DNA of 64,000 nucleotides from Cadophora sp. MPI-SDFR-AT-0126 (Eukaryota; Ascomycota; Leotiomycetes; Helotiales; Ploettnerulaceae), in the NCBI GenBank assembly GCA_020747065.1, contig JAGMVK010000008.1:2232001-2296000 (forward strand), in the 5' to 3' direction. The first letter of the stretch is position 1. Each line of letters begins with the position of its first letter. Of this stretch, positions 1 through 11,703 are shown piece after piece. The notes beneath the pieces are model-generated. The model saw nothing but the letters and a program-made list of their open reading frames with translations, did no database searches and had not been told where the DNA came from. The position numbers and the translations under genes are program-made.

Positions 1-180
1 AAGTCTGCAAGAGATTATGTTAACGATAGCTTCGATGGAAAAAAAGAAGGTGGGAACAAAGTGCATAGTTACATCTCCTACATGATCCACACCACCTGTG
101 GGGAAGGCATTGATGTGAGAGATAAAATCTTGGAGTCCCAATAGCGCAATTGTAGCGGCTTTGACAAGGGAATAGCGCAT
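1..180 (-). CDS. Small secreted protein, copy A (5' part only)
   Basis: This is the 5' end of a minus-strand gene whose remainder lies off the left edge. The start codon is at 180-178 and gives an N-terminus beginning MRYSLVKAATIALLGL, a plausible signal peptide. An intron then appears to run to a TTGCAG acceptor at positions 10-5, so only four bases of the second exon are inside the window. The N-terminus closely resembles that of the gene at 3645-4381 (MRYSIVKAATCALFGL), and both genes diverge from an ankyrin gene about 1.1-1.3 kb away, so the two are paralogues within a duplicated unit. A GTGTGG donor after base 93 would match the phase inferred for the other copy, but GTAGGA or GTAACT slightly downstream are alternatives. 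The function is unknown; secretion is inferred only from the hydrophobic N-terminus. Confidence 0.55.
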   Translation of the reverse strand, partial: MRYSLVKAATIALLGLQDFISHINAFPTGGVDHVGDVTMHFVPTFFFSIEAIVNIISCRL

Positions 181-1272
181 GATTTCGGTTGTGAACTTGT
201 GATTTGATCCATAGGAGCCCGAGCAGTCAGTGAAAGGTTGATAAGAAGGCAAGGACAGTTCTGCTCTGTGAGCTACGCAAATCAAGTTTACACTGGATGC
301 TCCCAGCCTTTATGTCATTCCTTTGGTCTCACTGAGAGGAACCAACAGTACTCAGGATGCCGTTCGGTGAAAGCCAGGAATAGTTCCTGTTAGAATAATT
401 TTCCACTCCACTGATCAATATCCAACATGTCAATTCCGTGCAAGCCAACCAACGTTCCACGCATGTCAATTTTTCAACGGAGGACTTGCATGAATGTGCG
501 AAAATCTAAAAGCAAATCCCCAAGTCCCACGGCATAGAGATTGCCATGTTGTCTTGGTCCCCTCGTTTCCAGGGTTGTTTTGATGTATAGATCGACTGAA
601 CATCGTCAACCTGGCCATCGAGACCAAGTAATGCAATGGCAACCTGTACAAAAGACAGTTCAAAACCGGTCAACATGTAGCAGCGTTTCCATAGACGTAA
701 GTTCGCCAGTATGTTGGTGGCCAACATGTTGGTCAGGCTGCCTCTCAACGGCAAAGCACGCCTGAGCACGTAACCTTACTAACAGCCACATATGCCTGCT
801 CTAGAACTCTTGCGGGATATGATGGAGTGGAAATGATGAAGCGGTTTGATCGGTTGGATCCGGATTTCACTAATGTGAGACGCATCAGCCATTGATGGGC
901 GCTTCGTGAAACGCTGATATGCGCCATTCTAGTCAGCCGGCACAACCCAATCGATATTGTTACATTGTTAGGACACTGGCGGGGTTATTCATAGTTCTAC
1001 CGAAGACCCCGTGTGCCAACAATTGTTGGACTGTTGGAACCCGGTAAGGCAGACAACATGAATAAAAATAAACACGAGGGCTCTGGCGTTAACCGAGAGG
1101 TAGGCAACACTTTTAAGCTCATTTAGACTTATCGCTGTGTGTCAGCATATTGCCCACCACAGCAGGCTGGTTCAGTGCCCTCTCCCTCATCTCTTTTGAA
1201 TTCATCGTCTTTGCGTCAAAATATCAACACCGGAATATTGTCACAGCACCAGAAACTTCCCAAAAAAATAAA
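181..1272. other. Divergent intergenic region, no gene seen
   Basis: About 1.1 kb between the divergent small secreted protein gene and the first ankyrin gene. Only short overlapping open frames without recognisable domains or convincing splice structure. It presumably holds both promoters. Confidence 0.5.
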
Positions 1273-2896
1273 ATGCCTCTGCTTGATCTTCCAGTAGATC
1301 TCTTTCATGAAGTCCTCCTTCAGGGTGTCATTTCACGCGGTGTTACGAGAGCACTAAGATTGAAGCTCGTGTGCAGTGCGTCCATGTCATAAAACTCTTA
1401 GAATTTGCTGATATCAAGCAGAACAATTCCAGCGCTATCTGCAGCCTGCTCTTTTTGAGTCGCGCCTGCTTGACGAGTATGTCGTTGAGGCAAGGGTAGG
1501 AAGCAAACTCACATTCATGGAAGATTGGTACATTAGGCACAGGCATGGACTGGAGAAGTTCTGGCATGCGTATCTTGTTTATCGGGTCCATAACGAGACC
1601 GATCCTAGTGAGTAAGCCGTCTTGTTCTTCGCAACTTGCCCCTGGGTACAAATTACCCAGGCAGAAACCCGTTTAGGGATGAGAAATGCCTCGATTAACA
1701 TGCTAATATGTCACACAGACAAAGGTGGCTTCGTTGCAGTACGGCAAATCGCAGAGCAAATTTGCGAACAAACAGAGACAGAGCATGAGACTGTGGTCAG
1801 CGAATTATGCTGGCTGGCGCTAGAGCGTGGAACCACTGCACCAGGTTTTCCCGAAGGTTGGGGCTGGTCTGAACCAAGTGATAAGACAAGGAATGCTGGC
1901 TCAAGTCTCCTAAGTGCAGCAGCGTACTTGGGACATATTGGTGTAGCAAGACAACTGCTATCGGAAGGCCTATGCCCAGTTGCAAAGGGGCCGCTATTCC
2001 CCTCACCGATGCAACTCGCGGCGTACGCTGGCAATAGCGACATATTAAGACTTTTTCAAGAGCACTTACCTGACTTCGAAGACACACGTCCTCCTGGCGT
2101 TACATTTCCGAGAACTTGGCGTGGCAAGACAGGACCAGGCTCAATCAAGGGGGCAATGATGCGAGGCGATATCGACATACTTCGCCTGGCGATATGCCCC
2201 CCCTCCCTTGGACTGCTTCAAAACACAAACTTTTGTGGCTTACAATTCGGACATGTGGAACCAAAATGTCCGCCAGGTATTGATCTTGAGAAGGGGCTTT
2301 ACCACGCAAAGACTCTAGAGGCATTTCAGTATGTTGAGAGCTTCTTCGGTGAATCCTGCGCTCTCTCATCTAGGTCTTCGGCACTTCTGGCGCATTATGC
2401 TGAGCTAGGTAATATCGAGATAGTTGGGTATCTACTTGACGGAGGTGCAAAAATTGATGGAGGAACGTTTACGAACCAGAATCCGTTGACAATTGCATGC
2501 CGTAATTGCCATGGGGATATCGTTGACTTGCTGCTACAACGCGGGGCCGATCCTTCGTATAAAAGGCTACAGTGGCTTACCTGTCCATTATACGCTGCCA
2601 CATCCGGAGGAAGTATATACATTGTGCGCAGACTTCTCGCTCGAGGCGCAACATATGCAGCCGTCAATTGGGAACCGATCAGTGCCGCTCTGCAATTGGA
2701 GCACACGGCTATGGTAGAGTTAATTTTGGAATTTCGTGAGTGGAGCGAGAGGGAACTGCGATCCATGGCAAGGGTGCAAAGCGCCAAGGGACTGGAATCT
2801 ATGGCATCGCTTCTATTGAGCAAGATAGAGGCCTCCCCAGTACAAGTAGTTGGCAAAAGTGCTGAGGCTCGGAGCATTGCAATAAGAACTGGATGA
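1273..2896 (+). CDS. F-box-like / ankyrin-repeat protein, copy 1
   Basis: Three exons (1273-1375, 1422-1607, 1719-2896) join in frame to a predicted 488-residue protein. The first exon encodes an F-box-like N-terminus (LLDLPVDLFHEVLL...RALRLKLVC), of the kind found before ankyrin repeats in many Pezizomycotina proteins. The last exon carries a series of degenerate ankyrin repeats, for example around AAYLGHIGVARQLLSEG, LGNIEIVGYLLDGGA, HGDIVDLLLQRGADP and GGSIYIVRRLLARGA. Exon boundaries are supported by the matching phase and identical exon-2 length (186 nt) in the paralogue at 5687-7246. No signal peptide or membrane span is evident, so a cytosolic or nuclear protein-protein adaptor, possibly feeding an SCF ubiquitin ligase, is a family-based inference. 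It diverges from the small secreted protein gene at the left edge. Confidence 0.8.
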
Positions 2897-3644
2897 ATTA
2901 GTACACGGCCACTACAAGATCCAATTAGAATACTAGACGCAAAAATTTTGTGGGAAGGAGCTGGACTGGTTAATGGGGAATCGTAAAAATTCGTCGCCCA
3001 TCTAGATTTCTCACATTTCCTCCAATCTCCATCAAGGAGTTGCCAAGGCCAGCGATCCATACTTCGCAAAGTAAAGCATGTCAATAACGCAAGACCAAGG
3101 AAGACAAGGGGCACAAACCTACGCCAGCAAAGCTATGCAGCCTGTGCATCTTTGTTCACAGCCCACCTTGACTTGTTTTGTTTTTTGGTGCTTCACATTC
3201 TCCGGTAAACCAAGAAAGACAGGTGTCGCTTGGTAAGAAAGGACACCAAAGATGGCAGAACATGAGAATCGATCCCCTAAATTCAAAAGTAAACAATCGG
3301 CAGGTAAATTTCGCCCAAAGATCCCTTATATTATCGAGAGGTCAAGATGAGACCGAGAGTGGTGACTTTTTGTAAGCTGAACGAGAAGAGACTGAGCGCT
3401 GATTGTAACCAAATCAAAACAATTTGAAGCAGAAGCCTGGCAACAGCAAAAATGACGGAATGAAAAGGTTACACAAAAGGGTAACAGGAGGTTCTAAATT
3501 GAAGCTCGATCTCGATGAACCAAAATGCATCGCATGCCATCTCCCGGCTGAAGACGACATCCAAACTTTAACCACCGCAACAGCATCAAGTCCCATATCC
3601 AATGGGCCAGTCACTGAAAGTACAAGGACCGAGAGTTCTCAATC
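2897..3644. other. Intergenic region, no gene seen
   Basis: About 750 bp between the 3' ends of ankyrin copy 1 and secreted protein copy B. A 91-codon open frame at 3424-3699 lacks a domain and overlaps the end of the next gene on the opposite strand, so I do not call it. Confidence 0.45.
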
Positions 3645-4381
3645 CTACCCGAACTTTGCCTCTAAGAAAGGCACTTCTAAAGGGCCAGAAATGACATAGC
3701 TGGTGACCGTCGGTACTCCAAAATCCGTGTTCAACCATCGAAGCATTTTCCCGAAAGCTGTTGCTCCCAGCTTCGCGTATAGATCCTGATCTGGTGTTAC
3801 CGTTGCTGTGACGTGGGGATTATTGCCGGGGTGATAGCCAGCCTCCTCGACTATTTGCTTGAGAATTGCGGAAGTACTGTCTTCAGTGACACGTTCGAAA
3901 ACAACACTTGTCAGGTCCGATGGCTGTTTTCCACTTTCGTAAACGAACAAGGACATTGCGATATCAGATAATTGAAGGCGGTTGTCGGTTTTGTCATTCT
4001 TATTACTGGCATTCTCGATATAGAGAATCCCCAATGACTTATTGATTCTGATCTCATCAACGGTACCAATGACGCCTGATTTGTTGACAACCCAGCGTAT
4101 AGGCCTCCCAGCAAATGATGGGATCGAATAAGGTGAATATTCATAATCTCCCAGTCTCAGAACAGGTTTGGCTCGGGCAGCGAGTTTGTGAACAGAATCT
4201 CCATTGAAGACTAGGGAAGGCGCTGTTAGTACATAGGCTACGAAGCGGGTTGATGAATGATTGGGAAAAAGTTTACATTTACCGCCACACTGACCCCGGT
4301 GGGAGAAGTATTTACCCCTAGAAGAACGGCGCTAAGACCGAATAAGGCACAAGTAGCTGCTTTGACGATGGAATAGCGCAT
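3645..4381 (-). CDS. Small secreted protein, copy B
   Basis: Two exons, about 4381-4291 and 4210-3645, give a predicted protein near 218 residues. The N-terminus (MRYSIVKAATCALFGLSAVL) looks like a signal peptide. The second exon encodes FNGDSVHKLAARAKPVLRLG and continues to a C-terminus ending PFLEAKFG, without a domain I recognise. The acceptor is well supported by a TACTAAC branch-point sequence 14 nt before CCTAG. The donor is less certain: the reading phase requires a cut that fits GTGTGG at 4290, a weak site; the better-looking GTAAAT sites are out of phase. An in-frame ATG at 4462 would add 27 residues and bury the signal peptide, so 4381 is preferred. It is a paralogue of the gene cut by the left edge and diverges from ankyrin copy 2. 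Confidence 0.6.
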
Positions 4382-5686
4382 GTCGACTGAATAGCTGATG
4401 TTCAAGATATATGATGGACAAGTATAGCTGAAGCGTTCTATTGGCAAGAGAAAGATGACCAAAAAATGATTTATGGAATGATATTGACCAAGGACCTAGA
4501 AGTGGCACTGTGCCGAGTCCTCTGCCTCTTTATACAACTGTGCTGGGCATCGGATAGTCCTCATCATCTTCGGCTCATCCCAAGTAGAATACCAACAACT
4601 AAACCAGGAAGCTTTTGATCCACCTCCGCATGAGGTGAGCCATCTCCAGGGATACTTGATAACACTACACCTGGCCACATCTCCACCAACGTGGAGTGGA
4701 CAAGATAATGGGTTCTCTTTGCAACACGCAGGAGCCCCTCAAATTACAGTGTTGCCTTTTCAATTTTTAAATGCTTCTTTGTCGTTTCTGTTGGTTCTCG
4801 TGTTATCTGAGTACAAAACATGTTTGACATTCCAGGTATCAACCGGACATCAGGAAGGATCCGGGATTGTTCGCATGCTTTTTTGAAACCTCGTTTTAGA
4901 TGACTATTTTGGGTATTTTGAACAGATATGCAAAGAGGTTTCATGATGTCGCTTTGAGTTGGTTTCCTCTCATGACTGCGTCGTAGATCTCTACAGCCAA
5001 CAAAGTTCTCAAACCTCAAGTTGGGTCATGACTGGCCATCTTCGGACAGACCATGAGGCCAGAAGTAAGAGAACGGATCCAAAAAGAAGTTGCACCGAAA
5101 TCCGTCCAGATCCCGGTGATTGTTAGTCTGGCAAAAAGCCACGTAGATGCATATTGGACGGCGTAATTCAAATGATCTCAGAGCATGTCCAGAATGATCA
5201 TGCTAGTCAGGCAATTTATCCTTCATCCAACGTTTGTTGGACTAGCGCGCTTTATACATACGCCATTGTTGGTGGCACAAACTGCGTTTTATAGTATCCC
5301 ATCCAGGGGCCCATAGGATCCCGCGCCTCTAGGTGACGCAGAGGATCGTCATCAAACAGGTGGCTCAGGTCTACACCGTTGCCTATGGAATGCCAACCAA
5401 CGTCGATATGCGGCCTGGTCAATGGCTCCGATGAAAATATCTATTAAGCGAGAGAAAATAATCCCACACCATCGCGGGGCCCTGGCAACATTGACTAATC
5501 TACTTCGGGTCTAGCACCTGTGGCATGGACTGTGGTACAATCTCTCCAGCCGGTTCCGACTCTCTCTATCAACTCTCCTCGAAGTTGTCCATACAACATC
5601 ACAGTACCTGAACTCCCATACTTTCTAACTAAAGTGCACACCTTATCGGCATTTGTTCACCAGTAACTACCAATATCGGCAAAAAG
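4382..5686. other. Divergent intergenic region, no gene seen
   Basis: About 1.3 kb between secreted protein copy B and ankyrin copy 2. Only short domainless open frames. It should hold both promoters and corresponds in position to 181-1272 in the first duplicate unit. Confidence 0.5.
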
Positions 5687-7246
5687 ATGCAATTACTTGA
5701 CCTCCCTTTGGATCTTTTCCCAAGGTTCTGTTTTACTGTATCATCTCGCGCGGCGTCCAAAGAGCTCTTAGGTTGAAGCTCGTGTGCAGTAAGAGTGAGC
5801 AACTGTGATTAATTGTATATGCTGATAAGAGATCAGAACACTTCTGCATCTACCTTCAGCCTGCTTTGTTCGAAACACGACTTCTTGACGAATTTGTTGC
5901 CCCATCCCGCGTCTACAACGGCCTCAATTTCCTGGAGCTATGGTATATTCGGAGAACTTACGGAGCGGAGAAGCTCTGGCATTCATACATGATGTATCGC
6001 GTCCAAAACGAGAAGCATCCAGGTCAGTGACTGTTCCTCAACTCATGTTGATTTCTGCGAAAACCGTCATGATGGAGAATGGATTGAAATGGGCGGCAGT
6101 GTAACATATTGCTAATGACTCGTCGTAGGGAGAAACCGCTTCTTCGAGTTACGCCAGGTGACTGAGCGATTCTGCCAAGATACAAGAGCAGATTATACCG
6201 CCACCCTCGATGCTCTGTGCTGGCTGGCATTAGAACGAGGAAGTTCTGCACCGGGCTGCTATGAGGGCTGGGGTTGCCATAATCCTGAAGACAGAGTACA
6301 AAACCCAGGTTTGAACCTCATGAGTGCAGCCACTTATCTCGGCAATATCAAACTGGTCAGGGAACTTCTGAAAGAGGGTCACTGCCCTACTATGGACAAT
6401 TTTCTGTTTCCATCACCTTTACAGCTTGCCGCATGGACTGGTAATCGTGATATGCTACAACTCCTCCAAGAGTATTTACCTGAATATGAGGAGGTCTTGC
6501 CACGTGGTTCACGTTGGTGGAGGAACTGGCGAGCCAAGGTTGGACCTGGCTCTATCAGGGGAGCCGCGATGCGGGGAGACATGGATATATTACGCCTAGC
6601 AATATATCCACCCTCACGCTCTTCTCAGGACAATACAAGCTTTGAGAAGCAGCCGTACGGAGATGTTGATCCGTTGTCCAAGACAGGTTCGGATCTCCAC
6701 GATGCTCTATACTGCGCCAAAAACTGGGATGTGTTCCAATACATCGATTCTTTCTTCAGAAAGTCAGCTCTTTCGTCAGAACGCGAATCAGCTGCACTTC
6801 TAGCGCGGTACACAGAGCTAGGAAATACGGAAATGGTACGACATCTCCTTGATACAGGTGTTGATATCAACGCAGGAGTCGACATGAGGAATTACAACCC
6901 ATTGATGATCGCATCTCGATATGGCCACGAGGCTGTCGTCGATCTGCTCCTAGAACGTGGAGCTGAAGCTGAATATTCAAAGCTACAAAGGGGTGTATGC
7001 CCGCTACGGGCTGCCACCTCCGCAGGTAGCATTTATATTGTACGGAAGCTTCTCGCTCATGGCGCAAGTTATGCAAGTTTTCGTTGGGAACCTATTCTTA
7101 TAGCATTGCAGCTTGAGCATACTGCATTGGTCGAATTAATCTTAGATCGTGGAAGATGGACAGAAGAGCAGCTACGAGCAATGGCGAGGCGGCAGAGAGA
7201 TAATGGAATGGAGTCAATGGCATCTTTTCTGCTGAGCAAAATATAG
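5687..7246 (+). CDS. Ankyrin-repeat protein, copy 2, F-box exon frameshifted
   Basis: This is a paralogue of the gene at 1273-2896 with the same three-exon structure: 5687-5788, 5837-6022 and 6129-7246. Exons 2 and 3 are intact and in phase and encode the matching linker (PALFETRLLDEF) and ankyrin repeats (for example LGNTEMVRHLLDTGVDIN, HEAVVDLLLERGAEA, GSIYIVRKLLAHGAS). Exon 1 is 102 nt instead of 103: reading from the ATG gives MQLLDLPLDLFP, then the frame is lost and a TGA follows, while the other frame restores the conserved IISRGVQRALRLKLVC. No in-frame ATG lies upstream in that second frame. The gene is therefore a probable pseudogene, uses an unseen alternative start, or contains a sequence error. 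A start at 6158 would leave only the ankyrin part (362 residues). Confidence 0.65.
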
Positions 7247-7983
7247 CATCACTTGATAGAAGCAATCAATCTCCCGAAACGTGAACAAAGCTCATATTAG
7301 AGTACCCATGGGATTGTGCATACACTTACGGCAATAGTTCTGAAGTGGAAAGTTTAGTTTGTCAGTATTCCGAGTGTCTAATCCCTCCAACTGCTGCATC
7401 AAGCCCCAATATCACGCATAGGGCAGAACCGACAATGGAAGTGGTAAGCTATGAGGACCAGCAAACATTGATTACGCCCTGGTCATTGCCGTACTTTCGC
7501 ATGCATATAACCGGAAAAAAAAAAGCCACTCATTAAGAGCCGGCGCAGGAGACCCCCTTTACCAGCAGTTGTGGCTTCAATAGGTAACCAATGCATGTGT
7601 ATCATGTGGCTGGGAGATCAAAGGAATCTGGCTCGATCTGGACACCTTTAGATCACTTCCGTCTTATGATGAAGTAGGGAGGAATGGTTTTGAACATAAA
7701 CTTTGCATGCACCGTGCAGTAAATTGTGAGATTGTGTCCATATAGGCAGTGAACATGCTTCGTCATTGAAGCTTGGAATAACGAGAGACTAAGTACAGAG
7801 TGATGCGATAGCTGCCTGAGTGAATGTGTAGTGTGACTCAAGACCACGGTTAATCGCCTTGAAGCCCATAAAATCCAGAAGAAATCATTGCCAGCGTCCT
7901 CAATATCTTCCCCCGTGTCGAACATGTGGTTTATCCAATTGTGATCCATTCCACTCAGACATTTCTATTTAATCTGAGCTCTC
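7247..7983. other. Intergenic region, no gene seen
   Basis: About 740 bp between the 3' ends of ankyrin copy 2 and the next small secreted protein. Short open frames only, none with a domain. Confidence 0.5.
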
Positions 7984-8419
7984 CTACGTAACCCAGTCTA
8001 CAGCAATGTCTCTTTTGAGTTCAGCAGCTGCTTCGGCAGCTTCTTCCTCACCACAGGTGTCATCCTGCTTTGTATTGTCTAGGCATCCTGCCCCGCAGAG
8101 TCTTATGAGATTGATATCTCCATGCTCACCACAGGCCCACAAAGATTGCTGGATGTTGTGGTTCGATTCGTCCATGTTGCTTGCTCTAAGATTGATTTTG
8201 ATCTTGTTGGTGTAGTCACCTGTGTGAAGGGCCTGATCAGAATGGGTTCTAGTCATGTATAGGACCAAATAGAAACTTTGAGTGAGGGAGTGAGGTGACC
8301 TACCTTTTTCTGAGGAGAGAAAGTCCACAATAGATACCACCAGACTTGCAGCTTTTGGCAGCTGTTAGGCCAGAGAGCGCCGATGTAATTGCGAGGACGA
8401 TGATGGATACTCGGACCAT
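7984..8419 (-). CDS. Small secreted Cys-containing protein
   Basis: Two exons (8419-8338 and 8219-7984) give a predicted 105-residue protein. The N-terminus MVRVSIIVLAITSALSGLTA is a clear signal-peptide candidate, followed by about 80 mature residues with five cysteines (KSCKSGG, LWACGEHG, RLCGAGC, DDTCGEE). The donor at 8337 (G|GTATCT) and the acceptor CACACAG at 8220 are in phase and give CKSGGDYTNKIK; other GT sites nearby do not keep the frame. Small size, secretion and clustered cysteines fit the general picture of an apoplastic or effector-like protein, but I do not recognise the family, and an odd cysteine number leaves one possibly unpaired. It has no resemblance to the two secreted proteins upstream beyond the signal peptide. 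Confidence 0.6.
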
Positions 8420-9883
8420 TTTGAAGTCGTGTAGTTTGAAGATATGAAGATATATTGGAAACAATGAATCTGGTTAAAAGGTAAGAGGCAAGTTGATTGA
8501 TGATTGATGATTGATGATTGGAAATCTTGTTGTTGTCTCAGATGATAGGTGAAGATGCTCATTCTGAAAGAAAATAGCCTTTATATGCAAGTCTAGACAA
8601 TCTATTTTCAGGTCTGCGAATTTGGGTTACGTTGAGAGCGCTTCTGTCCAGTTTGCTTGAACAACAGCTGATTTACAAATGTCCAATTTGAAGGTGGCAG
8701 AGCGACTGGTGTTGGTGGAATGAACGGATACCCACATCACCTATCGAAAGGTTGATCGAACTTCTGCGCTAGGATTCTAACCCATGGGCATTTCCCAACG
8801 GACACCCTCCAAACGGGAAAGACTGACTAGTACTTCTTCAGCATTTCCGAGATTCTCCTCATCTTTTGGACAAGGGCAAATTGTTAGGCTGACGCCAGGT
8901 CCGCTGCTTGGTAGAGCAACAAGCTGACGAGGTAGCTGAAATGTGTCTAATCTTAGTGCACCAACAACCAAGTAAAGGAAACTCAACCTGTTGACTTGAT
9001 GGCGAGTTCTGAGGAGCTAGTAGTAACTTCTTGATAAGCAGGAAAGGCGATCTGTCCGAATTGATTGTTAAGGTTACATAATATCATGTTGTCCATGTCC
9101 AACACCCCGACGGCGTGGTCGAGGCTTGACATTGTCTGTCATTGTTGGTTCCAGACATATTAACCAGAAAATCGGAAAGGTTACACGTCTAACAGCACTG
9201 CCCACCGGGAAGTCCTCGGCATGACAACCTTCGCATATTCAGCATAAATTTCCTAGGTACGTGTTCAATACTTTGACTTTCTGTAGTCGTCATTGTTGTT
9301 GTTGTTGGAATCTGCACATACAAGCAACATAAGCAACGCCACCAAATAAGCGAGGGCACCTTCACCAACACCATGACCCCACACTCTATTTAGAGCTTCC
9401 TCCTAAGCCTCTGAGACGCTTTCCAACTGATTTATGACAAATTTGTTTCTTTACGTACATTGAGAGATGAGCTACAGCATGAAGATGAAACATGAGTCGT
9501 CATTCTGCGCTCAAGCACCAGCGGCACAGGAGAGTATTTTTGGAGTACGAAGAAAGCAGAGGAAGAATCCTTCATGTTTCTACTTTCAAGGCTTCCAGGA
9601 GTTGGAGTGTACACGATAAATGGCAAGTCTGTGTGCAAAAGCCTCAGACTTTCATATTTTATTGCTTGAGCCATTCTTACTGCCAGGTTTGCAAGCATCA
9701 TTCGATCTCTTTTTCTCTTTTGGAATATTACATTGATAAATCTTACCACTTGGTCGTATTTACTCTACCGAAGTCTTGTCGGACAGTACTCAGGCCTGAG
9801 CAGTCCCGTAATCAGTATGTAATCCTGCTGAAAGTGGATGAAATTTGGTAGCTGACGATCCAGACCATAAGGCAGGTGCAGAA
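8420..9883. other. Intergenic region, no gene seen
   Basis: About 1.46 kb upstream of both flanking, divergent genes. Several open frames of 60-120 codons overlap each other on both strands and show neither domains nor plausible splice partners. Confidence 0.5.
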
Positions 9884-11122
9884 ATGTCAAGCTCCTCATG
9901 TGAAACCATGTCTACATATCACAGCAGCTCAAATTACGATGATGGAAACGGCACGCTTGTCAATGAAAAGAAACATATCGCCCTGAGCCCTGGCAGAGGT
10001 CTCCAGAGGAATAAATTACTCTGCATCACCATACTGTCACTACTTGTTGCTGTAATATCCGCAACACTGTCAGTTCATACATCTTTCCCTTTTGTCTCAT
10101 AGCCCTACTTTGCTAATGATAATTCTCCAGAATCTGGTTGGGATTGGCATTTACCGTACCCCGCGTCCATCAACCTTTCACTCACCCTAACGCACTCAAC
10201 CATATCGTTGCTAACTGGATGTCACCCGAAGATTCCGTTGCTTTGGTTTCGCCATGGAAGTCTAACTTCAGCAAGGGAATCATACCACTAGCTTGTCACT
10301 CTCATAACGACTACTGGCGTACTGTCCCGCTTTTCGAAGCCCTGGCCGCTGGCTGTACCAGCGTGGAAGCAGACATACATTTGCCAATCGGGAGCCACGG
10401 CCAAGCCTTGCTCGTGGGCCATAGCCCAAGTTCACTCAAACAGGATCGCACACTCCGGAACTTGTACCTCAAACCTCTCGCTATTGCTCTCGATAGCCTG
10501 AACAACCGCCACGACTGCCCATCAGATCTAAATATTACGAGAAACTGGAATGGCATCTTTCAATCCAGTCCAGGTACAACGCTCACAGTTCTCTTGGATT
10601 TCAATCGAACGGCACAGAGCTTTGGCCCTATGTCAACAAGGAGCTTCAAGAATTGCGATCTAGAAATTGGCTCACTAATTGGAACCTTTCAACAGGCATC
10701 ACTTGGGGTCCTCTCATCATCGTGGCTTCTGGCAATGCACCATTTGATCCTCTGGCCTCCAACACAACTCACCGCGACATATTCTACGATGCACCTTTGG
10801 GGACGACATCTCGAACTCCATCTATAATAACACAAACTCCTATTATGCCAGTACCTCAATGTCACGGGCTCTTGGCAAACAATGGTTTTGGAAATTCAGT
10901 CCCCCGCAGCTGGACAGGATGAGGTCGCAGATCGCTGCAGCGAAAGGTAACGGCCTGATTTCTAGATACTGGGATACTCCAACATGGCCGGTGACCTTCA
11001 GGTATTATGTTTCCAGGGTGCTTATTGTGAATGGGGTTGGGACTTTGAATGTTGATGGCTTTTCTTCCAAGTTGTACTTTCCTCTACAGACTCGGTTCCT
11101 TGGGAATAGACTTGTATGGTGA
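9884..11122 (+). pseudogene. AIM6: AIM6-like phosphodiesterase-fold protein, two frameshifts
   Basis: The translated pieces match the fungal 'altered inheritance of mitochondria protein 6' family, which has a PLC-like phosphodiesterase fold and poorly known function. Exon 1 (9884-10068) encodes a cytosolic N-terminus and a membrane segment (LLCITILSLLVAVISATL); after an intron (10069-10130, branch point TGCTAATGA) the conserved CHSHNDYWRTVPLFEAL and GCTSVEADIHLP motifs follow. The frame then breaks twice, each time by one missing base: near 10603-10606 (expected continuation SNGTELWPYVNKEL) and in a G run at 10799-10802 (expected GDDISNSIYNN). The last frame encodes the family C-terminus (MSRALGKQWFWKFSPPQLDR, SRYWDTPTWP, GVGTLNVD). 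No intron explains either shift. Thus this is a recent pseudogene unless the sequence is wrong at both places. Confidence 0.75.
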
Positions 11123-11703
11123 ATAAAATCTGTTATCGTATCCAAAGCAATGTATAGAATTAGATGTGAGAAAACTCGAGCCAATGTTGTTGCCCAGGCC
11201 TTCGAATCTCGTATTTGCTGATTTGAAACTTGACTACTCACGGAAGGAGATCTGCAAGCTCAATACGATGCTCTTGTAAAATATAAATTCAAGTTTAATA
11301 TTAAACATACACTGATCCAGGTGAATAAGGAACGGAATGAACACGATACGAGTACATTGAGACTTAATTGATAACAACCTTTAAGGAGCAAGAATTGCGA
11401 GGGATGCATTTCGTAGCTTCAAATGTCAGGAACGGGTAGCGCAAGAAGAACAACAATCGTTTAGCGAGCCCCTGAAATCCGACAAGCGATGAAATGATGA
11501 CATAGAGACCTCTATCAGGTTAAAAATTGAGGTTAGCATCAATCTTAATCGAACTCTAAATAAATACAGTTTGGACTGGCATTAATTCCCCGTATGACCA
11601 AAACTGTGAACCTCATGCCAAAGTCCCGAAATATCCCCAGTACATGTCCGCCTCAGATGATGATATCTAAAACCTCGAAGAATTCTAGTCCACATTTTAC
11701 ACA
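11123..11703. other. Convergent intergenic region, no gene seen
   Basis: About 580 bp of AT-rich DNA between the 3' ends of the AIM6-like remnant and the CFEM gene. Nothing recognisable. Confidence 0.5.

Noticed and set aside
3424..3699. Plus-strand 91-codon frame between the two duplicate units
   Set aside because: No domain, Lys/Ser-rich composition, overlaps the better supported 3' end of secreted protein copy B, and no equivalent exists in the other unit.
4720..4726. Isolated TGCAACA near 4720 as another array motif
   Set aside because: The flanks (CTCTTTGCAACACG) lack the GCGAT part, and single 7-mers of this kind are expected by chance in 64 kb.
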